This document shows, piece by piece, positions 23,424-32,730 of a stretch of 44,122 nucleotides of DNA. The notes under the pieces were generated by a model, which ran no database searches, was not told the DNA's origin, and worked only from the letters and a program-made list of their open reading frames with translations. This stretch comes from Sellimonas sp963559135 (GTDB taxonomy: Bacteria; Bacillota; Clostridia; Lachnospirales; Lachnospiraceae). Where the stretch lies: positions 1-44,122 of the forward strand of contig CAUWJP010000027.1 of NCBI GenBank assembly GCA_963559135.1. The letters are read 5' to 3'. The first letter of the stretch is position 1. Each line of letters opens with the position of its first letter. The position numbers and the translations under genes are program-made.

Positions 23424-25922
23424 ATGGAAGATACTATCTTTGATAAGATCGAGGAGATCGATCTTGAGAAAAAAATGAAAGAGTCGTATATCGACTATGC
23501 CATGAGCGTTATCGCTTCCCGTGCTCTTCCGGATGTAAGGGACGGTCTGAAGCCGGTACAGAGACGAATCCTGTATTCGATGATTGAGCTGAATAACGGT
23601 CCGGACAAGCCGCATCGTAAATGTGCGCGTATTGTCGGTGATACGATGGGTAAATATCATCCGCACGGTGACAGTTCCATCTACGGAGCCCTGGTCAATA
23701 TGGCACAGGACTGGTCCACCCGTTATCCGCTTGTAGACGGCCATGGAAACTTCGGATCTGTGGACGGGGACGGCGCAGCTGCCATGCGTTATACCGAGGC
23801 AAGACTTAGTAAGATTTCCATGGAGCTGACTGCGGATATCAATAAAAATACCGTAGACTTTGAGCCGAACTTTGACGAAACGGAAAAGGAACCAGTTGTG
23901 CTTCCGGCCAGATTTCCAAATCTTCTCGTAAACGGAACATCCGGTATCGCGGTCGGCATGGCAACAAATATTCCGCCGCACAACTTAAAAGAAGTTATTG
24001 GTGCGGTAGTAAAGATCATCGATGACCAGATGGAGAGTAAAGAGACGACCATCGGAGACATTATGAAGATTGTAAAAGGACCGGACTTTCCGACCGGAGC
24101 GACGATCCTCGGAACAAGAGGAATCAGCGAGGCGTACCGCACAGGAAGAGGAAAGATTGTTGTCAGGGCCGTGACAAATATTGAGGCCATGGCAAACGGT
24201 AAGAGTCGTATCATCGTGACAGAACTTCCGTACATGGTCAATAAAGCAAGACTCATTGCCAAGATCGCGGATCTGGTAAAAGAAAAGAGAATCGACGGTA
24301 TCGTTGATTTAAGTGACCAGTCCAGTCGGGAAGGAATGAGAATCTGCATTGAACTCAGACGTGATGCCAATGCAAACGTCATTTTAAATCAGCTTTATAA
24401 GCACACACAGCTTCAGGATACGTTTGGAGTAATCATGCTGGCACTCGTAAACGGGGAGCCGAAGATCATGAATCTTCTGGATATGCTCGGATATTACCTG
24501 AAACATCAGGAAGAAGTCATCACGAGAAGAACCCAGTATGAGTTAAACAAGGCAGAAGAGCGTGCCCATATTTTACAGGGACTGCTTATTGCCCTTGATA
24601 ATATTGACGAAGTCATCAAGATCATCCGTGGTTCTCAGACCGTACAGCTTGCAAAGACGGAATTGATGGAACGTTTCCAGCTCTCTGACGCACAGGCACA
24701 GGCAATCGTGGACATGCGTCTGCGTGCTCTGACCGGACTGGAAAGAGAGAAGCTGGAAAAAGAATTTGAAGAACTGATGAAACGGATCGGGGAGTTGAAA
24801 GCAATTTTGGCAGACAGAAACCTGCTTCTTGGAGTCATCAAAGAAGAGATCCTTGCGATCAGCGAAAAATACGGAGACGAGAGACGGACACAGATCGGAT
24901 TCGATGTGTACGATATCTCTACAGAAGATCTCATTCCGAGAGAGGACGTTGTGATCACCATGACAAAGCTTGGATATATCAAGCGGATGACTGCAGATAC
25001 ATTCAAGAGTCAGAATCGTGGTGGACGTGGTATCAAAGGAATGCAGACTCTGGACGAGGATTATGTGGAAGAGCTGTTCCTCTGCTCGACACATCACTAC
25101 ATCATGTTCTTTACGAATACAGGAAGAGTGTACAGACTGAAAGGGTATGAAATTCCGGAGGCAGGAAGAACAGCAAGGGGAACTGCCATCATCAATCTTC
25201 TTCAGCTTCAGCCGGAGGAGAAGATCACTGCGGTTATTCCGATTAAGGAATATGAGGATGGACAGTATCTCTTTATGGCGACAAAGAAAGGGCTTGTCAA
25301 GAAGACACCGATCATGGACTACGCAAATGTCAGAAAGACGGGGCTTGCAGCCATTACGCTCAGAGAAGATGACGAACTCATTGAAGTGAAGACGACGGAC
25401 AATGAGAAGGATATTCTACTTGTGACAAAATATGGACAGTGTATCCGTTTCCATGAAACTGATGTGAGGCCGACAGGACGTACTTCAATGGGTGTCAGAG
25501 GAATGAATCTTGGAGATTCCGACGAAGTAATCGGTATGCAGCTCGATTGTCAGGGAGAGTATCTTCTGATCGTATCTGAAAAAGGTATGGGCAAGCTGAC
25601 TGATATGAAGGAATTTGGAGCCCAGAACCGTGGAGGTAAGGGAATCCGTTGCTATAAGATCATTGAAAAGACAGGAAATGTAGTCGGAGTTAAAGCCGTC
25701 AATGAAGATGACGAGGTGATGATTATCAATACCGAAGGAATCATCATCCGTACAGAATGTGCGGGCATTTCCAAGCTTGGACGTATTACTTCCGGAGTCA
25801 AACTCATCAACCTGGATGAAAATGTCAGCGTCGCAAGTATCGCTAAAGTCAGAAAAACAGAGGATGAGGCGGACGAAGAGGAAGAAAGCCAGGAAGAAAA
25901 CGAAGAAGTGACAGAAGAATAA
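23424..25922 (+). CDS. gyrA: DNA gyrase subunit A
   Basis: An 832-aa breakage-reunion subunit. The catalytic tyrosine is Tyr123 in AAAMRYTEARLSK. The quinolone-resistance region reads YHPHGDSSIYG (residues 78-88): the serine equivalent to E. coli Ser83 is present (Ser84), but the acidic residue equivalent to Asp87 is Gly88. The C-terminal beta-pinwheel contains a GyrA-box-like QNRGGRG, with a related QNRGGKG further on, and the tail is very acidic. It follows gyrB by 17 nt. Confidence 0.98.
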   Translation: MEDTIFDKIEEIDLEKKMKESYIDYAMSVIASRALPDVRDGLKPVQRRILYSMIELNNGPDKPHRKCARIVGDTMGKYHPHGDSSIYGALVNMAQDWSTRYPLVDGHGNFGSVDGDGAAAMRYTEARLSKISMELTADINKNTVDFEPNFDETEKEPVVLPARFPNLLVNGTSGIAVGMATNIPPHNLKEVIGAVVKIIDDQMESKETTIGDIMKIVKGPDFPTGATILGTRGISEAYRTGRGKIVVRAVTNIEAMANGKSRIIVTELPYMVNKARLIAKIADLVKEKRIDGIVDLSDQSSREGMRICIELRRDANANVILNQLYKHTQLQDTFGVIMLALVNGEPKIMNLLDMLGYYLKHQEEVITRRTQYELNKAEERAHILQGLLIALDNIDEVIKIIRGSQTVQLAKTELMERFQLSDAQAQAIVDMRLRALTGLEREKLEKEFEELMKRIGELKAILADRNLLLGVIKEEILAISEKYGDERRTQIGFDVYDISTEDLIPREDVVITMTKLGYIKRMTADTFKSQNRGGRGIKGMQTLDEDYVEELFLCSTHHYIMFFTNTGRVYRLKGYEIPEAGRTARGTAIINLLQLQPEEKITAVIPIKEYEDGQYLFMATKKGLVKKTPIMDYANVRKTGLAAITLREDDELIEVKTTDNEKDILLVTKYGQCIRFHETDVRPTGRTSMGVRGMNLGDSDEVIGMQLDCQGEYLLIVSEKGMGKLTDMKEFGAQNRGGKGIRCYKIIEKTGNVVGVKAVNEDDEVMIINTEGIIIRTECAGISKLGRITSGVKLINLDENVSVASIAKVRKTEDEADEEEESQEENEEVTEE

Positions 25923-25963
25923 AGAAGTGACCGCTGCCCTATATAGAGAACGGTTATATAATA

Positions 25964-26003
25964 AACAGGAAGATGTTCGAGATTGAGAACATCTTCCTGT
26001 TTT
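25964..26003. terminator. Strong bidirectional terminator between gyrA and the MATE gene
   Basis: A perfect 16-bp stem (25964-25979 with 25988-26003) closes an 8-nt loop and continues into a T6 run on the plus strand. It lies between convergent stops at 25922 and 26004. Confidence 0.92.
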
Positions 26004-27323
26004 TTATCTGCCGTAAAGCCGGTTTTTATAAATGAAATACAGTACAGCTCCAACTATAGCTGTTACAAGCTCTGTAGCCGGGAAGGACATCCAGACGCCT
26101 GTCATATCCCAGAGGTTGGCGAAGAGAAAGGCAATCGGGATAATCAGGATCAACCCTCTAAGGAGAGAGATGATCTGTGCCGGAAGTACCTTCTCAACGG
26201 AAGTAAAGTACATCGAAAGGATGATATTGAATCCCGCAAACACAAGGGATGTAAAATATAACTTCAGTCCGGTTACTGCAATCTCCTGCAGCTTCGCATT
26301 GTGTTCACTGTTAAAAGCAGATGCAATCGGATCCGCAAATACAAAGAGGATCAGGTACATCACTGCGGACAAGATCACCATTGAAATCATGGCATAGCGC
26401 AGAAACTGCCGGATGCCGTCAGTCTTTTTCTGTCCGTAGGAATGGCTGACAAGCGGCTGTATTCCCTGGGCGATTCCGGTATAGAAAGAAAGAACCACAA
26501 GGGAAATATTGGCGATAATTCCGTAGGCGGCCACTCCGGTATTGCCTTTCAGGCCAAGAATCAGCATATTAAATACAATCATGACAATTGCAGCACTGAT
26601 CTGGGACAGCAGGGAAGGAAATCCAAGGGAAATGTTGGTACGGATGGAATCTGCATCCGGAACCAGTTTCCGGAAATGGAATCCTCTTTTCTTTCCAAGC
26701 CAGTGGGGAGACATGATAATGAGTCCAACAACTGGAGAAAATCCGGTGGCAAGAACCGCACCAAGCATTCCCATACCAAAAGGAAAGATAAAAAGATAGT
26801 CAAATAAGACATTAAACAGACTTCCTAATACAGTTGCAACCATGGAAATCCTTGGATTGCCGTCGTTTCTTACGAAACAGAGGATGATATCATTAAAAAT
26901 AAAGGCCGGTGAAAACAGCATCATTATATGCAGATACGTATTTGTCATTTCGAAAGTGTTCTGATCGGCACCAAGGAGTCTTGCCAGAGAACCGGAGAAG
27001 AACAGTCCTCCGAGCATGAAAATCACTGAGAAAAAGATTCCCAGATATACGGTATTCGTAAAAATGGTATCGGCACCTTTCTGATTATTCTGGCTTTTCA
27101 GAATGGAAAAACGGGTAGCACCACCCATTCCGAGCATCAGTCCGGTTCCGTGAATGAAATCATAGGTTGGAATAGCAAGATTCAGGGCGGCCAGACCATT
27201 TGTCCCAAGTCCCTGGGCCACAAAAAAGGTATCAGCAAGAATATAGCAGGAAATGGCAATCATACCCATAATGCTGAAAAAGGAATACCTGATAAAATCC
27301 TGAAATGGTGTATTTTTCGTCAT
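26004..27323 (-). CDS. MATE family multidrug/cation antiporter
   Basis: A 439-aa membrane protein with about 12 hydrophobic segments arranged as two six-helix bundles. It is characteristic of MATE exporters (N-terminal FIRYSFFSIMGMIAISCYILADTFFVAQGLG; LGMGGATRFSI; mid-repeat ISLGFPSLLSQISAAIVM). Members expel drugs or metabolites in exchange for Na+ or H+; the substrate here is unknown. It is transcribed leftward, alone, behind a leader that contains a terminator-like hairpin (27375-27422). AGGAGGG lies 5-6 nt before the ATG. Confidence 0.93.
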   Translation of the reverse strand: MTKNTPFQDFIRYSFFSIMGMIAISCYILADTFFVAQGLGTNGLAALNLAIPTYDFIHGTGLMLGMGGATRFSILKSQNNQKGADTIFTNTVYLGIFFSVIFMLGGLFFSGSLARLLGADQNTFEMTNTYLHIMMLFSPAFIFNDIILCFVRNDGNPRISMVATVLGSLFNVLFDYLFIFPFGMGMLGAVLATGFSPVVGLIIMSPHWLGKKRGFHFRKLVPDADSIRTNISLGFPSLLSQISAAIVMIVFNMLILGLKGNTGVAAYGIIANISLVVLSFYTGIAQGIQPLVSHSYGQKKTDGIRQFLRYAMISMVILSAVMYLILFVFADPIASAFNSEHNAKLQEIAVTGLKLYFTSLVFAGFNIILSMYFTSVEKVLPAQIISLLRGLILIIPIAFLFANLWDMTGVWMSFPATELVTAIVGAVLYFIYKNRLYGR

Positions 27324-27360
27324 AAAACCCTCCTATTATCTCAGACTTCCATGCGGGAAA

Positions 27361-27422
27361 AGACAAAAAGAAAAGCGCTGACATTCTGTATCTTCAAAGG
27401 CCTACGATACAAAATCCAACGC
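27361..27422 (-). promoter_or_regulatory. Terminator-like hairpin in the MATE gene leader (possible attenuator)
   Basis: On the minus strand GCGTTG...ATTTTGTATC pairs with GATACAGAAT...CAGCGC (16 base pairs with a small internal loop) and is followed by TTTTCTTTTTGTCT. No other gene on this strand lies between here and the divergent response-regulator gene, so the hairpin probably interrupts the MATE transcript itself. It does not match a riboswitch class that I recognise. Confidence 0.55.
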
Positions 27423-27509
27423 TTGATTACCCGGCGGTAAGTCTTTATTTTATTTCTCAAATCAGGATATCAAAATGACCGGAAAGAGTCAAGGAGAAAT
27501 TCAGATGAG

Positions 27510-27538
27510 TTGACTTTTTTCTGCCTTTCCTGTTTAAT
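27510..27538 (+). promoter_or_regulatory. Promoter of the two-component system genes
   Basis: TTGACT (27510-27515) and TTTAAT (27533-27538) are 17 nt apart, about 35 nt upstream of the response-regulator ATG. Confidence 0.65.
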
Positions 27539-27576
27539 GAAAAACAGCAAGAAGATGATGAAAGGAGAGACCGGGT

Positions 27577-28254
27577 ATGAAGACGACAAAAATCCTGTTG
27601 GTGGAGGATGACCGGCTGATTATAGAAAATCTGACGGAATTTTTAAAGGGGGAAGGCTTTGAAGTACAGTATGCCGAAGGACAGGAAAAGGCAATGAGAC
27701 TTCTGGAAGAGCAGGAATTTGACTTGATTCTTCTAGATGTTACGTTGGCACAGGGGAACGGATACAGTGCCTGTACACAGATTAAGTCCAGATATGAGAT
27801 CCCGATTATTTTTCTGACGGCGTTGGATGATGAATTTTCTGTGGTGACCGGACTGGAGATGGGAGCGGACGATTATATCAGCAAGCCGTTTCGGCCAAGG
27901 GAGCTGGTATCCAGAATGAGGACGGTACTCAGAAGAACGGGCCGGAACCAGAAGATGCTTTCCTGTCAGGATATCTGTGTGGATCCGGTCAAGGGAATTA
28001 CAACAAAAAAGGGGGAGGAAGTATTTCTCTCGGCACTGGAATACCGGCTTCTGCTTGTCTTTTTCCAGCACCGGGGTATGGTGATGTCAAGATACATGCT
28101 TCTGGAGGAGATCTGGGATATTGCAGGAGAGTATGTCAATGACAATACGCTGACAGTGTATATAAAAAGGCTGAGAGAAAAGATCGAGGATAATCCACAG
28201 GAGCCGAAGATCATCAAAACGGTGCGGGGACTTGGATATAAGATGGAGGGATAA
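27577..28254 (+). CDS. OmpR/PhoB-family response regulator
   Basis: 225 aa. The receiver domain (residues 1-118) has the acidic pocket EDD (10-12), phospho-acceptor Asp54 in LLLDVTLAQ, and Lys in SKPF. The C-terminal winged helix (~130-225) contains LSALEYRLLLVF and ends TVRGLGYKMEG, typical of OmpR-type transcription activators. It is followed 2 nt later by its kinase and then by an ABC exporter, the layout of Bce/Vra-type systems that sense antimicrobial peptides. Direct repeats upstream of the ABC gene (29294-29315) are its likely binding site. Confidence 0.93.
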   Translation: MKTTKILLVEDDRLIIENLTEFLKGEGFEVQYAEGQEKAMRLLEEQEFDLILLDVTLAQGNGYSACTQIKSRYEIPIIFLTALDDEFSVVTGLEMGADDYISKPFRPRELVSRMRTVLRRTGRNQKMLSCQDICVDPVKGITTKKGEEVFLSALEYRLLLVFFQHRGMVMSRYMLLEEIWDIAGEYVNDNTLTVYIKRLREKIEDNPQEPKIIKTVRGLGYKMEG

Positions 28255-28256
28255 GG

Positions 28257-29261
28257 ATGAAATTGTTTCGGAACCGGGAGATTGGAAGCTATATAGCCGC
28301 TTTCCTGCTTACTACAGCTGCAGTCTGTATCTGCTTTCTTTTTGTGGGAGGAAATGCGACCTTTTATCTGATTGCGGAAGGTCTGATACTTCTTGGGATT
28401 TTTCTCATCTGCCTGAGACGGCGGTATGAGGATATGGAAAAACTGACACAGAAGATTGATCGGATTCTTCATGGAGAGGATCTGCTGGAGCTTGGCGAAT
28501 ATAAGGAAGGGGATCTCGAAATTCTGAAAGACGAAATTTATAAGATGACTGTGCGGTTAAGAGAGCAGAATGAGCATCTGGAACGGGAAAAGAGTTATCT
28601 TTCCAATGCACTGGCTGATATTTCTCATCAGATCCGTACGCCTCTCACTTCTTTAAATCTTATGGTGGAACGGCTCAGAAGACCGGATATGGAAGAGGAA
28701 CAGAAACGAAAAATCTACCGGGAAATGACTGGGATGCTTCAGCGGATGGAATGGCTCATACTGGCTCTTCTGAAGATTTCCAAACTGGATGCAGGTGCGG
28801 TTACATTGGAAAAGCAGAAAATTATGGTAAGACCATTTCTGAAAGAAGTCTTAAGTACCCTTGAAATTCCGATGGAGCTTAGAGAGCAACAGGTCATTTT
28901 GAATGGAAATGATGATGCATCTTTTTGCGGGGATGAATACTGGACTATGGAGGCAGTCGAAAATGTACTGAAAAACTGTATGGAACACACTCCTTACGGC
29001 GGAACAATCCAGATTTCATGGGAGGAGAATCCTCTTTACACGGAGATTTCGGTGACAGATTCCGGAAAGGGAATAGATGAAAAAGATCTGCCACATATTT
29101 TTGAACGTTTTTATAAAGGCAGAATGTCAGAACAGCAGAATTTTGGCATTGGACTCGCACTTTCACGCAGTATTCTTTCACACGAGAAGGCAGTGATTAC
29201 GGCAAAAAATGCAAAAGAAGGAGGGGCGAAATTTCAGATCCGCTTTTACGAAAACCGGTAA
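28257..29261 (+). CDS. Sensor histidine kinase with short (intramembrane-type) sensor
   Basis: A 334-aa kinase. Two membrane helices (residues ~12-31 and ~35-53) are joined by only a few residues, so there is no extracellular sensor domain. This is a hallmark of intramembrane-sensing kinases such as BceS that listen to an ABC transporter. The dimerisation box has His124 in ADISHQIRTPLTSLN. The ATPase domain has NVLKNCMEHTP (N box), DSGKGI (G1) and GIGLALSRSI (G2). It starts 2 nt after the response regulator. Confidence 0.92.
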   Translation: MKLFRNREIGSYIAAFLLTTAAVCICFLFVGGNATFYLIAEGLILLGIFLICLRRRYEDMEKLTQKIDRILHGEDLLELGEYKEGDLEILKDEIYKMTVRLREQNEHLEREKSYLSNALADISHQIRTPLTSLNLMVERLRRPDMEEEQKRKIYREMTGMLQRMEWLILALLKISKLDAGAVTLEKQKIMVRPFLKEVLSTLEIPMELREQQVILNGNDDASFCGDEYWTMEAVENVLKNCMEHTPYGGTIQISWEENPLYTEISVTDSGKGIDEKDLPHIFERFYKGRMSEQQNFGIGLALSRSILSHEKAVITAKNAKEGGAKFQIRFYENR

Positions 29262-29293
29262 AAAACGGAAAGTGACAGAATTGTTATGAAAAA

Positions 29294-29325
29294 GTCATCC
29301 GGATGTCATTCGGGCCGGGTATACT
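29294..29325 (+). promoter_or_regulatory. Probable regulated promoter of the ABC exporter, with direct-repeat operator
   Basis: GTCATCCGGAT (29294-29304) and GTCATTCGGGC (29305-29315) are tandem repeats with an 11-bp period. They occupy the -35 region of TATACT (29320-29325), and no good -35 box is present. That is the usual architecture of an OmpR-type activated promoter. The link to the adjacent response regulator is inference. Confidence 0.55.
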
Positions 29326-29355
29326 CATTTTCAGAAAGCAGGAGGAGGAAAAAGT

Positions 29356-30039
29356 ATGGAAATTCTAAAAATAGAAAATCTGACGAAAGTTTACGGAAAA
29401 GGAGAAAATGAGGTACACGCGCTCAAAGGAGTTTCTTTTTCAGTGGAGAAAGGGGAATTTGTCTCCATTATCGGATCATCCGGATCCGGAAAATCTACGC
29501 TTCTTCATTTGATCGGAGGAGTAGACCGGCCGACATCCGGAAAAGTCTATGTGGATGGAAAAGACGTCTATGCTCAGAAGGAGGAGGCACTCGCCATTTT
29601 CAGGAGGAGACAGGTGGGGCTGATCTATCAGTTTTACAACTTGATTCCAGTCCTCGATGTAGAGGAAAATATGACGCTTCCGGTTCTTATGGACGGAAGG
29701 AAGGTCAATCAGAAGCGGTTTGATGAGCTGATCGAAGTACTGAACATGAAAGATAGGATTCACCATCTGCCTAACGAGCTTTCCGGAGGACAGCAGCAGA
29801 GAGTGTCCATCGGAAGAGCACTGTTAAATGCTCCTGCCATTTTGTTGGCGGATGAGCCGACCGGAAATCTGGATTCGGAAAACAGTAAGGAGATCATGAA
29901 TCTTCTGCGGTATTCCAACCGGGCATATGACCAGACGATGCTTGTAATCACCCACGATGAAAATATCGCCCTTCAGGCCGACCGGATCATTACTCTGGAA
30001 GACGGACGGATTGTAAGAGATGAGGTGATCCGTTCATGA
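29356..30039 (+). CDS. ABC transporter ATP-binding protein (MacB/LolD-type)
   Basis: A 227-aa ATPase. Walker A is GSSGSGKST (residues 40-48), followed by a Q-loop region (IYQFYNLIPVL). The signature is LSGGQQQR (142-149) and Walker B is ILLADEP (162-168), followed by TGNLDS. The subfamily partners with FtsX-like permeases in peptide detoxification or lipoprotein/export complexes. AGGAGGAGG precedes the ATG. The stop overlaps the permease start (ATGA). Confidence 0.95.
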   Translation: MEILKIENLTKVYGKGENEVHALKGVSFSVEKGEFVSIIGSSGSGKSTLLHLIGGVDRPTSGKVYVDGKDVYAQKEEALAIFRRRQVGLIYQFYNLIPVLDVEENMTLPVLMDGRKVNQKRFDELIEVLNMKDRIHHLPNELSGGQQQRVSIGRALLNAPAILLADEPTGNLDSENSKEIMNLLRYSNRAYDQTMLVITHDENIALQADRIITLEDGRIVRDEVIRS

Positions 30040-32690
30040 ATATCTTTGTAACCATTACAAACAGAACAATGAAACAGAACAAGGCAAGAACAATCGTGAC
30101 GATCATCGGCGTTATTCTTGCCACAGCAATGATCTCGGCGGTCGTCACTCTGGGAATCAGTTTACAGAGATATATGTATGATTATGCGGTAGAGACTGAC
30201 GGAAACTGGCATGTTGTGGCAAAAGGTCTTTCCGAAGAGAGGGTGAAAGAATTTCAGGAAAATGAAGAAGTGAAAGATTTTTCGGTGATTTCCGAGATCG
30301 GTTATGCCAAGATCGGTGAAAATGATGAGGACCTTTTCGGACAATATCTGTATCTGCAGAGTATTGATGAAAAAGCGGCTGAAATGCTTTCACTTAAACT
30401 GACTCAGGGAAGACTTCCGGAAAATGAAAATGAGATTATTATTCAGGGAGGGCTGCAGCAAAACGATAATGAGATCCGGATCGGAGATACGATTTCGTTC
30501 CCGGTGGGAGACAGAAAAGATGAAGAGGGAAACAGTCTGCTGTATAATGCACCGGTCCAGTATGATGAAGAAGTAAAACTGACAGAAACATTTCAGAAAC
30601 GGGAGGATCGTCAGTTTACTGTAGTAGGATTTCTGGAACACTGGGGAAATACGCAGAGGAGCGGAGCAGGTCTGGATGCCTTTATTGGAAAAGGTTCCGA
30701 ATCCCAGTCCATTAATCATCTGTATATGGAACTTTACCACCCATCTGATACCTTTGATTTTATCGAAAAATATAAAGATGATACATTTATGCAGGAAAAT
30801 ACAAGCGTTCTGAAATGGATGGGCATATCCGGCAATGATACTTTCCAGGGGATGTTAATCGGAATGCTGACCATTCTGATTGTAATCATTGGAATAGGAG
30901 CAGTTTCTCTGATTTACAATGCGTTTTCTATTTCGCTCAGAGAACGGACGACTCAGTTTGGACTGCTCTCCTCCATCGGGGCGACCAAGCGTCAGCTGCG
31001 CAGATCTATGTGGCAAGAGGCACTGGTTGTGGGAGCAATAGGAATTCCGATCGGAATCCTCAGTGGAATCGGTGGAATTGGAGTTACCCTTCATTTTATC
31101 GGAGAATCTATGGCACGGTATATCCATGGAACTGAGGATGGAAAGATTACATTGGAGACATCTCCAGGAGCAATTCTGTTGTCTGCCCTGATTGCATTTT
31201 TGATTATCTGTATTTCCGTATGGATTCCTGCCGCAAGAATTAAAAAGATCACACCGCTGGAGGCAATCCGGGCAAATAAGGATGTCTGCATCCGCTCAAA
31301 AGAAGTAAAAAGTCCGAAAATCATCCAGAAACTGTTTGGACTGGAAGGAATGCTGGCGAATAAAAACTACAAGCGGGATCGGAAGAAATATCGTGTAACA
31401 GTATTTTCGCTGACTGTGAGTATTGTTCTGTTTACTGCGGCAACACTGTTCTCCAATTATATGGATATGACAGGAGCTTTTATGCTGGAAGCACCGGAAT
31501 ATGAACTTCAGTATGTGGATTGGGAAAATGAACTGGCCAAAGAGGAGCGTGAAGATCTTCTTCGGATGTTTGAAAGTGGAGAAGATGTGAAGGAAGTAGA
31601 CTTGCATGGAGAGATGAGTATACCGGCAGAAATTGCAAAAGACGATACGACCAGGGAAAGCAGAGATAATCTGGAGGGTTATGAACTTCAGAACTTTTAT
31701 GATCTTTCCGAAAGCGAAACGGTATCTCTCGATGCAGAAAAATGGTACGATTATTTTAAAGTGATCGGACTTCCTGATGAAGAATTTCGAACATATGCGT
31801 CTTCTCATGGAATTGATCCGGAGCCGTATATGCAGGAAGGAAATAAAGATGTTCTTTATTATGATGCCTATGGATTTTTTAATGCGGATACAAGTCGGTA
31901 TGAAAAGATTCACACCATTCAGGAAGAAGGAACTAAGATCAGATTTCTTCCGCAGATAGACTATGAAAACAATGAAACTCCTTCTGTACAGACAATTTTG
32001 GATCAGGCATCCGGAGTAGTTCTGAAAAAACAGATGAAGACTTTGCCGGAGGGAATTTCGGAACCAAATTCATTTTGTACAATTATCATTCCGGAAAATA
32101 GAGCAGAAGCGCTTATTGGAATCGATAGCTACAATCGTTCGGGATTTGCCTGGTTTTATCAGATTAAATCTGCTAACTATCAAAAATCCTACGAGAGTCT
32201 GACCGCAAAAATGGAAGAGCGGGGAATGAACAAAGATTCTCTTTTCAATGCTGCACAGCGGTATGAAGAGGATCGTGGAATCCAGATTGCAATTCGGATT
32301 TTGTCTTTTGGATTTATTACACTGATTTCCCTGATTGCAGCAGTCAATGTGTTTAATACTATTTCGACCAATATTATGTTGAGAAAAAGGGAATTTGCGA
32401 TGCTCAAGTCCATGGGAATGAATATGAAAAGCATGAAGAAGATGATGAATTATGAGTGTTTGCTCTACGGATTCCGGTCGATCTTCTATGGAGTAATCCT
32501 GTCTATTCTGATCAGTTTTGCCATGTTTATGGTTCTGAGTCAGGGAGTCGCTATAGATTTCCGACAGCCGTGGGAAGGAATCCTTATCTCGGTGATCTGG
32601 GTATTTGCCGTTGTATTTATCACGATGATCTATTCCATGAGCAAGATTAAAAAGCAGAATATTATTGATGAATTAAAGAAAGATTCATAA
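30036..32690 (+). CDS. ABC transporter permease with two FtsX domains
   Basis: An 884-aa membrane protein. A first helix lies at ~20-42. A periplasm-facing segment follows, then an FtsX-type three-helix domain (~275-405, with RERTTQFGLLSSIGATKRQL). Another helix (~450) and a large external domain of about 280 residues come next. A second FtsX domain ends the chain (~745-880, with LRKREFAMLKSMGMNMKSM). The two RE...LxSxGxT/M coupling motifs contact the ATPase. It is larger than BceB (~650 aa). With the upstream kinase and regulator it probably forms an antimicrobial-peptide or envelope-stress resistance module; the substrate is unknown. Confidence 0.9.
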   Translation: MNIFVTITNRTMKQNKARTIVTIIGVILATAMISAVVTLGISLQRYMYDYAVETDGNWHVVAKGLSEERVKEFQENEEVKDFSVISEIGYAKIGENDEDLFGQYLYLQSIDEKAAEMLSLKLTQGRLPENENEIIIQGGLQQNDNEIRIGDTISFPVGDRKDEEGNSLLYNAPVQYDEEVKLTETFQKREDRQFTVVGFLEHWGNTQRSGAGLDAFIGKGSESQSINHLYMELYHPSDTFDFIEKYKDDTFMQENTSVLKWMGISGNDTFQGMLIGMLTILIVIIGIGAVSLIYNAFSISLRERTTQFGLLSSIGATKRQLRRSMWQEALVVGAIGIPIGILSGIGGIGVTLHFIGESMARYIHGTEDGKITLETSPGAILLSALIAFLIICISVWIPAARIKKITPLEAIRANKDVCIRSKEVKSPKIIQKLFGLEGMLANKNYKRDRKKYRVTVFSLTVSIVLFTAATLFSNYMDMTGAFMLEAPEYELQYVDWENELAKEEREDLLRMFESGEDVKEVDLHGEMSIPAEIAKDDTTRESRDNLEGYELQNFYDLSESETVSLDAEKWYDYFKVIGLPDEEFRTYASSHGIDPEPYMQEGNKDVLYYDAYGFFNADTSRYEKIHTIQEEGTKIRFLPQIDYENNETPSVQTILDQASGVVLKKQMKTLPEGISEPNSFCTIIIPENRAEALIGIDSYNRSGFAWFYQIKSANYQKSYESLTAKMEERGMNKDSLFNAAQRYEEDRGIQIAIRILSFGFITLISLIAAVNVFNTISTNIMLRKREFAMLKSMGMNMKSMKKMMNYECLLYGFRSIFYGVILSILISFAMFMVLSQGVAIDFRQPWEGILISVIWVFAVVFITMIYSMSKIKKQNIIDELKKDS

Positions 32691-32694
32691 GAAA

Positions 32695-32730
32695 GAACAG
32701 CAGGAATCGCGCTTAGGGTTCCTGCTGTTC
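32695..32730. terminator. Bidirectional hairpin between convergent genes
   Basis: A perfect 12-bp inverted repeat, GAACAGCAGGAA and TTCCTGCTGTTC, has a 12-nt loop. It lies after the permease stop. The stop codon of the leftward gene falls in the loop. U-tracts are weak. Confidence 0.6.

Noticed and set aside
22423..23981. Long antisense open frames opposite gyrB and gyrA (up to 333 aa)
   Set aside because: They arise from codon bias of the real genes, lack recognisable domains and have no ribosome-binding sites.
21493..25922. Topoisomerase IV (parE/parC) instead of gyrase
   Set aside because: Position after recF at oriC and GyrA-box-like QNRGGRG in the C-terminal domain favour gyrase.
27330..27480. 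Known riboswitch (purine, guanidine, THF, PreQ1) before the MATE gene
   Set aside because: The conserved core bases of these classes are not present; only a terminator-like hairpin is supported.
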